A DNA stretch of 64,000 nucleotides from assembly GCF_009905375.1 (NCBI RefSeq), contig NC_133655.1, positions 35,255,761 to 35,319,760 on the forward strand, read 5' to 3'. This DNA comes from Apium graveolens (lineage: Eukaryota; Streptophyta; Magnoliopsida; Apiales; Apiaceae). The notes under the pieces were generated by a model. It searched no databases. It was not told where the DNA came from and saw only the letters and a program-made list of their open reading frames with translations. Below are positions 31,047 through 41,908 of the stretch, piece by piece (the first letter of the stretch is position 1; every line of letters begins with the position of its first letter). Position numbers and translations under genes: made by a program.

Positions 31047-33875
31047 GTGCAGGGAAACATAAAGAATATTTGGTATGTAGATAGTGGTTGCTCAAGGCAC
31101 ATGACTGGAGATTCTACCCTGCTCACTGAGTTCAAGGAAAGAGCTGGCCCAAGTATCACCTTTGGAGATGACATAAAGGGTTATACTGTGGGATATGGCT
31201 TGATTTCAAAGGATAATGTTATCATTGAAGAGGTTGCCCTAATGGATGGACTCAAGCACAATCTGTTGAGTATCAGCCAGCTTTGTGATAAGGGCAACTC
31301 AGTCACTTTCAATTTCGAAGCCTGTGTTATGACCAATAAGAAGAGCAACAAAGTGATTCTCACTGGAGTGAGAAAAGGAAATGTGTACCTAGATGATTTC
31401 AACTCATCAAATGCAGAATCAGTAACTTGTCTTTTCAGTAAAGCAAGTCAAGATGAAAGTTGGATATGGCACAAGAAGCTATCCCATCTAAACTTCAAGA
31501 CCATGAATGAGCTAGTCAAGAAAGATTTGGTTAGAGGTATTCCTCAAGTGGAGTTTTCAAAGGATGGATTGTGTGATGCCTGCCAAAAGGGAAAGCAAAT
31601 TAAAGCATCATTCAAGAAGAAGCCTGATTCAACAATTGAAGAACCTTTGTAACTATTACACATGGATTTGTTTCGACCATCAATGTGTTGTCCATCTCTA
31701 GAAAAAGATAGTGCCTAGTAATTGTAAATGATTTCTCAAAGTTCTCTTGGTCATATTTTATAAAATCCAAAGATGAAGCTAGTGAAATCATCATCAATCA
31801 CATAAATGCAAGTCAACAATCATCCTGACCTCAAAGTATGAAGAATCAAGAGTGAAAATGGAACTGAGTTCAAGAATTTTGTGATGAGATTATTTTGTGA
31901 AGAGAATGGGATCATGCATGATTTTTCTGCAGCTAGAACTTCACAACGGAATGGAGTGGTGGTAAGGAAAATCAGATCTCTTATTGAAGCTGCAAGAACA
32001 GTGCTAGAAGAATCAAAGTTACCAACATATTTTTGGGCTGAAGCTGTGAGTACTGCATGCTACACTCAGAATATTTTTTTGGTTAATCAAGCCAAATGCA
32101 TGACACCCTACCAATTGTTCAAGAATAGGAAGCCAACTCTAAATTTCTTACATTTCTTTGGATGTAAATGCTATATCTTAAGGAATCAAACTGATCAACA
32201 TGGAAAGTTTATGCCAAAGCAGATGAAGGAATTTTTGTTGGATATGCTGTTGGAAAAGCATATAGAATCTACAATCTGAGAACCAACATTGTTATGGAAT
32301 CAGTACATGTTGTGTTTGATGATAAAAATATTGAAGGACTGCAAGATGGAGATTTCCATGAGAGCCTCAAATTCAATAATGTGGAGATGATTTATGAACT
32401 TAGTGATGATGATAGTGATCAAGAACCAATATCCAAGGACAATGCGGAAAAAACTAAATCTAATGAAGCACATAATTCAACATCCATCGAGAGATAATCT
32501 GTATCATCCGTCGATAGGAAAAGAACATCATCCGTCGACAGAAAAAGAACATCATCTGTCGACAGGCAAAGATCAGCAATCTTCGATCATTCAACAGGAG
32601 TTGGAAGTCAAATAAGATCACAGTCAGAAAGAACCCCATCTTCAAGTCAAAGATCCATAAACTCAAGGGGAGTTTCTGATAATCAAAACTCTACTAATCA
32701 TCAAGACAACAATGAGGCCTCTTCATCTAGAGCTAATCTAGAACAACAGAGAAAATGGACTAGAGATCACCCTTTTGAGCTCATTATTGGTGATGCATCT
32801 TCTAGAGTTCAAACAAGGAAAGCAACTCAAGAAGAATGTTTGTATAGCATCTTTATTTCTAAGGAAGAACCAAAGAAGGTAGAAGAAGCTTTGTTGGATC
32901 CTGATTGAGTTTTAGCTATGCAGGAAGAGCTAAACCAATTTGAAAGGAACAAGGTATGGAAGCTGGTACCCAAGCCTAAAGGAAAGAATCCAATTGACAC
33001 CAAGTGGGTATTCAGAAACAAGATGGATGAAAATGGTATAGTTGTCAGGAACAAAGCTAGATTGGTTGCTAAGGGGTACTGTTAATAAGAAGGAATAGAA
33101 TTTGATGAAACTTTTCCTCCTGTTGCAAGACTTGAAGCCATCAGAATTTTCTTGGCCTATGCATCCCATGCCAATTTCAAAGTCTATCAAATGGATGTCA
33201 AAAGTGCCTTTCTGAATGGAGATTTGGAGGAGGAAGTCTATGTCAGTCAGCCTCCTGGTTTTGAAGATCCAAATTTTCCAGAGTATGTCTACTATCTTTT
33301 GAAAGCACTTTATGGATTGAAGAAAACACCTAGAGCCTAGTATGATACTTTGTCAAAAATTTTCTTAGAAAATCACTTCACAGGAGGTATTGTTGACAAA
33401 ACTTTATTCTTTAGAAATGTTAATGGCTCTAGTATACTTGTTCAAATTTATGTAGATGATATTATATTTGGCTCTACAGATGAAAAAGTTTGCAAAAAGT
33501 TTTCCAAATTGATGCAAAGTAAGTATAAAATGAGCATGATGGGAGAACTAACTTACTTTCTTGGTTTACAAGTTAAGCAAGTTAGTGATGAAATATTCAT
33601 TAGTCAAACCAAATATATTTATGATCTTTTAAAGAAGTTTGATCTAATGGATTGCACATCTGCAAAAACTCCTATGGCCACTGCAACTAAACTTAATTTA
33701 AACACTACTGAAAAGTCTATGGATATTCCAAGTTATAGAGGCATGGTTGGCTCGCTTTTGTACTTAACAGCTAGTAGGCCAGATATAATATTTGCTACTT
33801 GTCTCTATGCTAGATTTCAGGCTGATCCTAGAGAGTCTCATTTGATAGCTATAAATAGAATATATTGTGAACTTG
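31047..33875 (+). pseudogene. SIRE-like A pol: protease, integrase, RT (broken, 3'-deleted)
   Basis: The protease ([14 protein letters not shown]) and the GAG-pre-integrase zinc finger ([20 protein letters not shown]) are open to TAA 31650, where B has CAA. Integrase then continues with frameshifts (FSAARTSQRNGVVVRKIRSL near 31925; ENG near 31857). RT spans about 32760-33875 with [11 protein letters not shown] then two adjacent TAA (CAA CAA in B), [25 protein letters not shown] then TAG (TGG in B), and catalytic [12 protein letters not shown] near 33450. At 33873-33876 the coding sequence joins the 3' LTR directly; B has another 5.8 kb here, including RNase H. Confidence 0.85.
32480..32570 (+). 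repeat. CATCCGTCGA motif cluster in A pol linker
   Basis: Four copies at about 24-nt spacing: CATCCATCGAG, CATCCGTCGAT, CATCCGTCGAC, CATCTGTCGAC. They lie in the integrase-RT linker at the position matching the B cluster at 54828-54925, but with different spacing and encoded residues. Confidence 0.85.
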
Positions 33876-34879
33876 ATGATAAGTTAAATAAAACACCTTA
33901 GTAGATTTAACTTAGTATTTTTGAAGCTCTCGACGGATGTTCTAATATAATCCCGACGGATGATATTTATAGTTTCGACAGATGATAACTGAACATCCAT
34001 CGAGAGTGTAGCTTATGTAACAATAAGTATTGCAACACATTTCTGCAAACAACAATGTTTTTAGTCTAGTAGATTCTGTAGGATTCTTCAAGTCATGTTG
34101 ACTACTAGATAAATTTACAAAATAGGTTGGCTAATTGTGAATATGAGATGTCTAGTAATTCTGTATATGTGAAATGGAGTCAAGTGACAGAAAGACTACC
34201 AACGGATGATCTACAAAGACTACCGACGGATAATCAACAAGGCTCCCGACGGATGATCAACATAATCCCGACGGATGATAATATTCAAATTAGCAGTTGA
34301 CAGTGACAATACAGTCAAAAGCGTCGGGTGTTTGCAAATGGAATGTGGCAGCCTAATTACAGGTTTTAGAGAACAAAGAAGCATTACCATTTCCATGCAA
34401 TTATGAATATATTCAAAGATGCTGGAATAGAGTAGTGAAACAGTATGGAGTTAGACTAGATATGTCTTATTATCTTGTCTTACTGTCATGTAACTTGGTA
34501 ATATATAAATCAAGTGTAGCAAGTAGAACCAATAACGAAGTAAGCATTATTTTCAGAGAGATAGATAAAGCTATATCTGTTAAGAATTTCTCTGTAAGGT
34601 TGTAAGTTCACTTGTAAGCAGTTGTGTACTATTCAAGCATCACAGAGTTCTCATACTAATATATATCTCTGGTGGATAAGTTCAAATCCACCAGAAAGTT
34701 TTAAGGCTTTGTGATTTATTACTTTGTGTTTTGATTTCAATTCAAGTTTCATTCCATACCTCTTGCAAAATCAAACACTGTTATATATATTAAGTAAGAA
34801 CAGTCTTAAAATTCAAAAAGGAGCCATAATTACATTCAACCCCCTTCTGTAATTCTTGTTACATTGTTTGGGAATAACA
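33873..34879 (+). repeat. 3' LTR of element A, 5'-truncated
   Basis: Matches the 5' LTR from its 14th base onward (TGTGAACTTGATGATAAG); the first 13 or so bases were lost with the pol deletion. It ends GGGAATAACA followed by taatc. CGACGGAT clusters lie at 33930-34010 and 34195-34281. Confidence 0.85.
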
Positions 34880-34884
34880 TAATC

Positions 34885-35597
34885 CTAGTCCAAGAAGTAG
34901 ACGCGCTATATCTAAACTTCCTGTCAAACGGGCACGATAAGCAACACCTATATTTTCATTTCATGTGAAAAATATTCTTGTCACACTTTGTCGCTGATCT
35001 TTAAAAGCCAAATAGAGAGTTTGTGCGTTCTTATATATACTCCCTTCCTTTCCTATATGATTCTTAAATTTTTCATTAGCCTTCTTCCAATTTTGAAATC
35101 CTTTATGTGTAAAAACTTGATCTTTTTTTATATCTCCAAATAGATAACAATAAAAGCAAAATGGTGCATCTTGGGAGACACTATATTCCAGCTAATCTCT
35201 ATTATTTTACCACTCAATTTGAAAACCCTCTATCCTTATCCCCACATAAGGTTTTTGGAAAGGTATGGGTAATTGGATGACAAGGACCTGTTAACAAATA
35301 TTTTCGCCTCACATCTTCCCGTATTCTTAGATCATAGGAATTGATGGGCTTGAGCAATACTGTATCACCGATAATATCATCATAAGGAACATTAATTTTT
35401 GTGCAAGGTCTTTTGCTGCTCGATTCGCCAATATTTATATTTGGTGGCTCACTACCAGATGCATTCCCTGTATCTCGGATTATATATTTATCCACATGGC
35501 AGCAACAATCTACACAAAGTCCTTTTCTGTAACAAAATTGTACAATTTTAATTTTCAAATAAACTAATCTAGTAAACCAACTTTTGATTCTATTCAA
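34885..35597 (-). pseudogene. hAT transposase, TTF-type zinc-finger N-terminal part (broken)
   Basis: A minus-strand segment beginning after an acceptor-like TTGTTACAG near 35525. It reads IRDTGNASGSEPPNINIGES, then YDDIIGDTVLLKPINSYDLR and KYLLTGPCHPITHTFPKTLC to a stop at 35214. In another frame it continues LEYSVSQDAPFCFYCYLFGD and GFQNWKKANEKFKNH, the TTF-type zinc-finger region of plant hAT proteins (PCQP/AFCFPC-like cysteines). It reaches LLLGLG at 34885, where element A interrupts. At least two frameshifts or stops. Confidence 0.75.
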
Positions 35598-36120
35598 GCT
35601 ACAAGTTTTCTGTATTGTACATTAAAAATTATTTTTTTTGTTCTAAAACCAACTATGAATTGAACACTAAGAATCAAGATTAAAGACCTTTATAGAAAGT
35701 AACGGTATCAAACCTTTTTCCATTACTCTAAAATTAGAACTAGGGTCTATGTAGAATAAGAATTTCTAGTTTTCTAATTCGAAAAGAAATAAATTAAAAT
35801 AAGGTATTTAAAAATTAGGATTTTTTCTTATATTGGAGGAATGGTAGCGACAACTTTGAATCTTGATTGTGAAAAAATCAAGATAGAACACCGGGGTCGA
35901 GGAGGCAGAAACAAGAAGTTTGAATCGCCATTCGCCGAGCGTATTTATAGATGAAGAAAAGCACGAAAAATGATATTGAATAGATTTTTTACTCTAATAT
36001 ATACAGCAAACGCCGTAGTATTATATTTTATATCATTTGTTAATCAAAAATCCATAACGACGTCATTTTCAATCCGAAAATAGTCCCCAGCTCTAGGGTC
36101 CAGGGCCAGATTCGCCTCTG
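35598..36120 (-). other. hAT 5' non-coding region and right terminus
   Basis: About 520 bp between the transposase start region and the right end of the hAT (inward CAGAGGCGAATCTGG). AT-rich, with no gene seen. The end is followed by actaaggg. Confidence 0.5.
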
Positions 36121-36766
36121 ACTAAGGGTGCGCATTGCTCAATTTGGAAGCATTGACTGAAAATCATTACAAGCAGTCTTGTAAATCAAAAATTGGTTCA
36201 TATTTTATCGATAATTGTAACAGATCAATAAAATATTAAAAAATAAATTGGGGATTAAACACGTATACCCTACCATACATTATTCTTTCATTTCGAGCAA
36301 CCACCAGTTCATTATACTCTCTCTGTTTACCCTACCAGTTCATCTCTTCTTCATCTCTTCATCATCTCTTTATCATCTTTTCATCATCGATCGGTAAGCT
36401 TTCTAAACATATTCGTTTCTACACATTTCGTTTATATATTTTACCCTCTGACTAAGGGTGCGTATTTCTTAATTTGGAAGCATTTACTGAAAATCATTAC
36501 AAGCAGTCTTGTAAATCAAAAATCAGTTCATATTTTACCGATAATTGTAACAGATCAATAAAATATTAAAAAATAAATTGGGGATTAAACACATATACCC
36601 TACCATACATTATTCTTTCATTTTGAGCAACCACCAGTTCATTATACTCTCTCTATTTACCCTATCAGTTCATCTTTTTTTCATCTCTTCATCATCTTTT
36701 CATCATCGATCGGTAAGCTTTCTACACATATTCATTTCTACACATTTCGTTTATATATTTTACCCT
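36118..36766 (+). repeat. Tandem duplication of about 330 bp beginning in the hAT terminus
   Basis: Copy 1 is 36118-36447 and copy 2 is 36448-36766, differing by roughly ten substitutions and a deletion of about 10 bp in the CATCTCTT-rich tract. Copy 2 starts CTGACTAAGGG, where CTG is also the last 3 bp of the hAT, and its true right flank is TTTGTTATT. Each copy ends with a CT-rich leader and TCGATCGGTAAGCTTTCT, which resembles a plant 5' UTR followed by a splice donor. Confidence 0.85.
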
Positions 36767-37330
36767 TTTGTTATTATTCATTTTTTATTGGATTTTATAT
36801 GATTATGTGTGTATATGATCATATATATGCATTATTGTGTATTGGGTATCATCGATTTATTGTTTATTGTGTATCAGGTGTTAACTTTTGCAATTTTAAT
36901 GAGTATCGGGTGTTAAACAGGGTTTTTTAGGCTAGATATTGGGGATTTTAGGCAATTCGCATGCAATATTTATGGGTTGTGCTTAATATGCATGCTTTAA
37001 CTATGGGTTGTGCTTAAATATGAATTTAAGTCCATCAAAATTGATTTTTGATAAACTCTATATGAAACTATACTTTGACTATGGGTTTTATAGTCATTTC
37101 TTACTCAACTATGTGCTTAAATATGTGTTTTGATATATATGGTTTTTGTATGTTTATTTAAGTTTACGTATTAAGTTTTAGGTATAAGTATGATGTTGCT
37201 TAATTTGGATTAGTATTGTGTTGTTTGGTTTCGATAACTATATGTATATGATGTTATTTAAATATTAAGTTTTAGGTATTAGGTATACGTATGATATGTT
37301 ATTTGAAAAAAATTTAGTATGTGTGGTTAG
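36767..37330. other. AT-rich non-coding stretch with short direct repeats
   Basis: No gene seen. CTATGGGTTGTGCTTAAATA recurs near 36972, 37004 and (variant) 37080-37130. TTAAGTTTTAGGTATTAGG-like words recur near 37165 and 37268. If the leader/donor at 36400-36720 is real, this would be first-intron sequence cut by element C at 37331. Confidence 0.4.
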
Positions 37331-38487
37331 TGTTGACAGAGGAATCTGGTAACAACAAAGTTTGAGGTTTCTCGTCGGAATTAAGTTCTATGACGGTGAT
37401 TCTTCACCGGAAAATTAAGCGGTGTGTGGTGGTTGTATGCTAATTAGTGGCTGAGATTGATTAGGACAAGTGGTGGCTCCTTTTCAGCTCTCAACTTCTT
37501 ACCCCTCTCAATGTGCCTACGTACCCTTTATATAGGGATCAAGCATGATGTAGTTCTTGGGGAACAATAAATCTATTGGGCTTAGACTTTTTATTCCTAG
37601 GCCCTGTAGAAGCCCATCCAGAATTCATCTTCCGCTAGCTTTAGGAATGTCCAACTATGAGGCCCAACCGCGAAGGCCCAATGCTCGTCCGTAATCATAG
37701 GACTTCACGGATAGTGCATCTCCCTGCACAAGGATAACACTTCGCTACAGCTATCTCCCTCGATTTACATATGCAGGTATAGCCATGGTTCACCCCAAGT
37801 GCCAGACGCGTTCCTGTCCCCCGAATGAGGATAACCCACCAGATAATAGGACAGGTGATCCCAAGCTCTTGGGTGCAAAGTGCAGGATGACTCCAAAGTT
37901 CTCCAACGAGGACACCCGTTGAATACAAGAACAGAGTTTCCAGAGCACACACCAGAGTTAACCCCGCATCCCCAACGAGGACACCTGTTGAATACAGGAG
38001 GAGGTCTTCATTCATCAAGCATACCCCTGGAGGCCTTCAAGCTTTTCATGGACATCCCCCTCCCTGACCGTCTCAAGGAGGGAATTCTTTAAAGAGTATC
38101 TTCAATAAACACGTTAGTGGAAATAACCCCACATTGCTCCTTTCCATGTGTGCCCTGTCCTGAGCTCACCCATGAGAATGCATATACCACACACAGGACG
38201 CGTCCTAGGACATTGGGCGTATTCTGACCTTCATGAAGCCTGTATTGCTATCCAGCAACTACCTCTCATGACCTTCCATAGAGACAGGACGCGTCCTACC
38301 CCTAGGCGCGTACCTCTACACCTCCTTGCCACAGGACTATCCTTCAGTAAATAATCCCACCATGGTGGACGCGTCCTACCTATATGGGTGCGTCCTAATA
38401 TCCTCCTTTGCAACGCAATGCCGAGTTTGACCCTGATTAACCCGCGTTTGACCCGCATTGATCCAATTCCAAAATTTGGGTATAATA
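37331..38487 (-). repeat. Element C 3' LTR (inner end approximate)
   Basis: 37331-38176 is matched by the right LTR (63155-64000), both starting TGTTGAC[A/G]GAGGAATC. I place the inner end at GGGTATAATA (38487) because the following ACTACCCCGTAAA is TTTACGGGGTAGT on the minus strand, a plausible purine tract. The terminal CA is not perfect, so this edge is tentative. It includes three copies of GGACGCGTCC (38199-38380). Confidence 0.6.
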
Positions 38488-38659
38488 ACTACCCCGTAAA
38501 TTTCGTTTACAGTTGAAAACAAAATTGGAATTTTACTTAAAAACCACACGCAAAATTTTGGATTGCCCCTCTATTAAACATCAGGACGCGTCCAAGCTCT
38601 ATATTCCCAAAATTGACCGTTACATAACAGCTGGTGTACACGTCAGCCATCCTCTTTTC

Positions 38660-38667
38660 TATAAATA
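38660..38667 (+). promoter_or_regulatory. TATA box for the element C antisense gene
   Basis: TATAAATA, 74 nt upstream of the ATG at 38734. A start about 30 nt downstream would give a 5' UTR of about 40 nt, excluding the in-frame ATG at 38677. Confidence 0.6.
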
Positions 38668-38733
38668 CCGCAAAACATGACCTACATCAACATCTTGTTT
38701 TCTCTCAACAAGCTCCATTTCCACCATTTAAAT

Positions 38734-41700
38734 ATGAGTTTTAAGTTCAAAAATCCAGAGATTCAACCGGCAACCTTTGAGTTTCTACAGTCGATCGAAC
38801 CCCCAAGTTCCAAGGTACACAAATCTCCTTTCATTTCTTCATTTCATTGATTAAATCTCTCACAATAGGCAAGAAACTATTCGTGTTCTCTTTTTTTCAT
38901 ATAGTTGTTCTTCTTTTCTTCATGTGTGTATATATGCACATATCTGTAAAAGTATCATGTTTTGTTCTTTTGATCATGAATTAAATGTTTTTAGGGTTTA
39001 AATAAACTTTCCCCAAATCAACCATTATCGATTCAACTTTTACGGCGTTTCAGTTCTTGTGGACGCGTCGTCCTTATAGGACGCATCCTACTGTTTGCTT
39101 ACTACATAGTCTAACTAAGCCATCACAGTAAGAACACAATAAACGTGCCATCAGACTAGGATGTGTCTTATGCCATACCTATTAACCAATTTCCTTGCGT
39201 TAAACTTTCTAGGACGCGCCCTCATGCTAATCTTATCTTTATACTTCTTTTCCTTTACTTTTGTTTCTTTTCTTTAAGTCATTGACACGTCCTCAAAATC
39301 TTCTTCCTTCTTGTTTCAGCTGGAGGACGTGTCTTCTTCCCCCTTTCATCCTTTTAAAGCACTCAACAAGCGCATAGGGATCTACTCTCGTCCTCCAATC
39401 TCTTTCCATCTCGAGCCTTCTAAAGCTCATAGGACTACTCCCTTTCTGGAGGCGGAAGCACGCGTATTTGAATTTCTCAAATCAAAATCTTTAATAATGT
39501 CAGATTCTAGTTCTGACTCTATGGATCACGTCCCTATAAGCTCCAGGATGGGAAAAAGAAAATTAAAATGTAAAAGAACTCCAATTCTTAACACTAGGTC
39601 AGCCATCGAAGATTGGTCCGATGATGGGATTATCCCCACAACTAGCCAACAACCTTCTCGCGTGATCGTTTCTGAGGAGGACGCCTCTCCTGCTCAGGGC
39701 GCGTCCTCTCCTCATAGTGAGAGTGAATTTGGACAAAGACTCTTGATCCTGACAAATATCCCATTTCTCCTCAAAAATCTAACACTCCACTTGAACATTA
39801 GGAACCAGAAGATGTAGAACTTGATTTTGACTGGAAGGAGCTCGATGACCTTCCCGAAACAGAAAAGAATGTCTGGAGAAAGAGAGAGAATAAGCTGGCT
39901 TGTTTTGGCATGAATTCCACAGCCACAAAATTGGAGATTGGCCGGAATATGAAGTACTATGACATGGAGGGAATCTGGGCGTGTCCTCTGCACAAGATGA
40001 GGCCTCATCTCTTCACTATGGAGAATCTGAGGATTTCCAGGATGGTGCTCACCACCAAACTCATTTCTCTGGGTGTGGGTACGCCCTTGCACCCATTTAT
40101 AAAGGGAATCCTAAAATGGCACGGTGTAGCCCCTATCCAACTCTTTCCCAACTTGTACAAACTGGCTTGGGCCTTGTACATCATGTACCACAACTTGGAG
40201 TTGGGAGCGCCCTTCATGAAAGAATTCAGCTACTTCTTTAGCATTAGGAAACTATCCCATTATCAAATTTATATTTTCTTCTAAAAACTCTCATTCTTCT
40301 CCCGTAGATAAAAGAACACATAAAGAACTCATAGGAAAGAGGAAAAAGAGAGTAGAAAAAGTACTGAAATACACTGAAAAACACTTCAATCTCAAAGAAA
40401 TGATTACAGAAGCTAATTTGTGAAAAAGATTGGAGCCTTGTCTGCAAGGGTTGGATCCATCTATAAGTTCCGTGAGTTTTACAATGGAAAACCCGTTCTC
40501 ACAGCTTCTGAAAAAGCTAGAGGACTCAATGCCACAGAACTAGTCCAAATGGACTTTAGTAGACAAATAAACTTAGACCAAGGTAAGAATCTATCGGACA
40601 TAGGGTGAGTCACAAACTTAGGACGTGTCATACATGCACCTTTACATGCATAGTTTCCACTTTGCCTGATATATATACATGTGTTTATAATCCATACATT
40701 TTTCTTTTGACGTGTCTTGCTGTCAGGACGCGTCTTCATTTTCTTTATGTGAGTTCGACGCTTGCATAGGGCCGTTTCATTGCATAGTTCATGTAGGATA
40801 CGTCATATCACACAGGACGCGTCTAGTCCCATAATTCTTTTCAGTGTATACCAAATCATTATATGCATACTTGTCATATAAATTTTGATATGTCATATCA
40901 CACAAGGCGCGTCCATGCCTAACGTTTCCATATTTTGTCACAAATATGACTTCTCTTCTCAAAAGGTTTGCCATTAGAGCCTCCAAAAAATTGAGAGCAA
41001 GGAAGCAAGCTCCTGCGAAATCTGATCCAAAAACCAAGGATCCTACGCCTGTTATAGTTCCTTCTCCCCCACCAAAAGTTATGGACACTGCTGTGGTAAA
41101 CATTTCAGACAAGGAGGACGCGCCCTCAAAGTGCCAGAAGTCAGTTTCTGATGACCAATCTTTTGTCCTCATATATCTGGGCGCGTCCTCAGCTGGCACC
41201 TTTATTGAGGAAGAAGTTCGAGGCTGGACTTTTAGGAAAGAAGAACAGACTGAGCAAGCCATGGTGAGAGCATCAGCTGAGCTTCACATGCATGCAAGAC
41301 AAAATGCCAACATGGTTGCCAGACTTAGGGCGCGTCTTGCTATTACTGACACTGAAAAGAGTCAAGTTGAAGACAAAATCAAAACTCTGGAAAAAGGCAT
41401 TACTTTGCTCACAAAAGAGAAAGATGCTGAGATCCTTCAGCTAAAGCAAGATAAGGCACGTCTTAAAGGTGAGAAGGCACAACTTGAAGGCAATGTCATC
41501 TCTGTGGAGAAGGCTATGGAAACCATAGTCACTCTAAATTCCACCATGCAATTAGAGCTTAATACTCTGAATGATGACAAACTGCACGGATGGAAAGAAG
41601 AGAAGAAACTGGTATATCAAAACGGGTTTGCAGCTGGTTTTGAAGAGTGGTGTTCTGGGTTCATAGCAAATGACCCAGAATACACCTTTTCCAAGTTTGA

Positions 41701-41908
41701 TGAGGATACCCAAAAATGGGTGAATGACTTCAAAGTCAGAGCTGCAGATTCCAATAAGAGCAAAAAGATCATCCTAGGCCTGGAAGAGGATGACGCGTCC
41801 CCTGCGCCTTCTCCACTTCAAACTCAGCCTCCACCTTCTTCCCCAAAAGACCAGGACAAGCCTCAGGACACGCCCCCTGCCTATGACGCGCCTTATGTCT
41901 ATTTATGA
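38734..41908 (+). pseudogene. Antisense multi-exon gene of element C (gypsy-type domain plus coiled coil)
   Basis: Opposite to gag-pol. Exon 1 38734-38814 (MSFKFKNPEIQPATFEF) ends at CAAG/GTACAC. Exon 2 starts at 39320 after TTGTTTCAG in frame (LEDVSSSPFHPFKALNKRIG). It is frameshifted near 39732 and has a TAG near 39808, then carries VGTPLHPFIKGILKWHGVAP and IQLFPN, matching the PFHPF...GISPCQL pattern of the Tat1 antisense protein. A third open block is 40420-40582 (FREFYNGKPVLTASEKARGL) with donor CAAG/GTAAGAATC. The last block, about 40966-41908, is a long coiled coil (EDKIKTLEKGITLLTKEKDA) followed by YQNGFAAGFEEWCSGF and a Pro/Asp-rich end. The last acceptor is uncertain. Function unknown. 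Confidence 0.65.

Larger units (their letters stand above)
7303..34879 (+). mobile_element. SIRE-like Copia element 'A' with nested insertions and an internal deletion
   Basis: Flanked by an exact 5-bp duplication taatc (7298-7302 and 34880-34884) inside the hAT gene; joining the flanks restores a continuous transposase reading frame across the site. The order 5' LTR, tRNA-Met primer site, gag, protease, integrase, RT, 3' LTR identifies Ty1/Copia on the plus strand. It is homologous to element B (46738-59861) but lacks RNase H and the whole region after pol. Two later elements sit in its gag. Many stops are CAA/CAG to TAA/TAG or TGG to TAG/TGA changes relative to B. Confidence 0.85.
5400..36120 (-). 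mobile_element. hAT transposon (TTF zinc-finger type), split by nested retrotransposons
   Basis: Without its insertions the element is about 3.1 kb. The right end, read inward on the minus strand, starts CAGAGGCGAATCTGG, like known plant hAT ends (CAGAGGCGGAT...); the left end reads CAATGTCGAGCG. The flanks are actaaaggg (5391-5399) and actaaggg (36121-36128), an imperfect 8-bp duplication as expected for hAT. The transposase is on the minus strand: the N-terminal part lies right of the nest (34885-35597), the C-terminal part left of it (5544-7302). The borders are inferred from these weak ends and carry more doubt than the gene identity. Confidence 0.65.

Noticed and set aside
36578..36802. 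A 74-codon plus-strand ORF rich in H/F/S
   Set aside because: It reads through the CT-rich leader of the tandem duplication and into AT-rich DNA; its composition follows the repeat and copy 1 does not preserve it.
38734..41908. Plus-strand exons first read as a captured host gene inside element C
   Set aside because: The equivalent position, orientation and shared blocks in Tat1 show it is an element gene, not a passenger.
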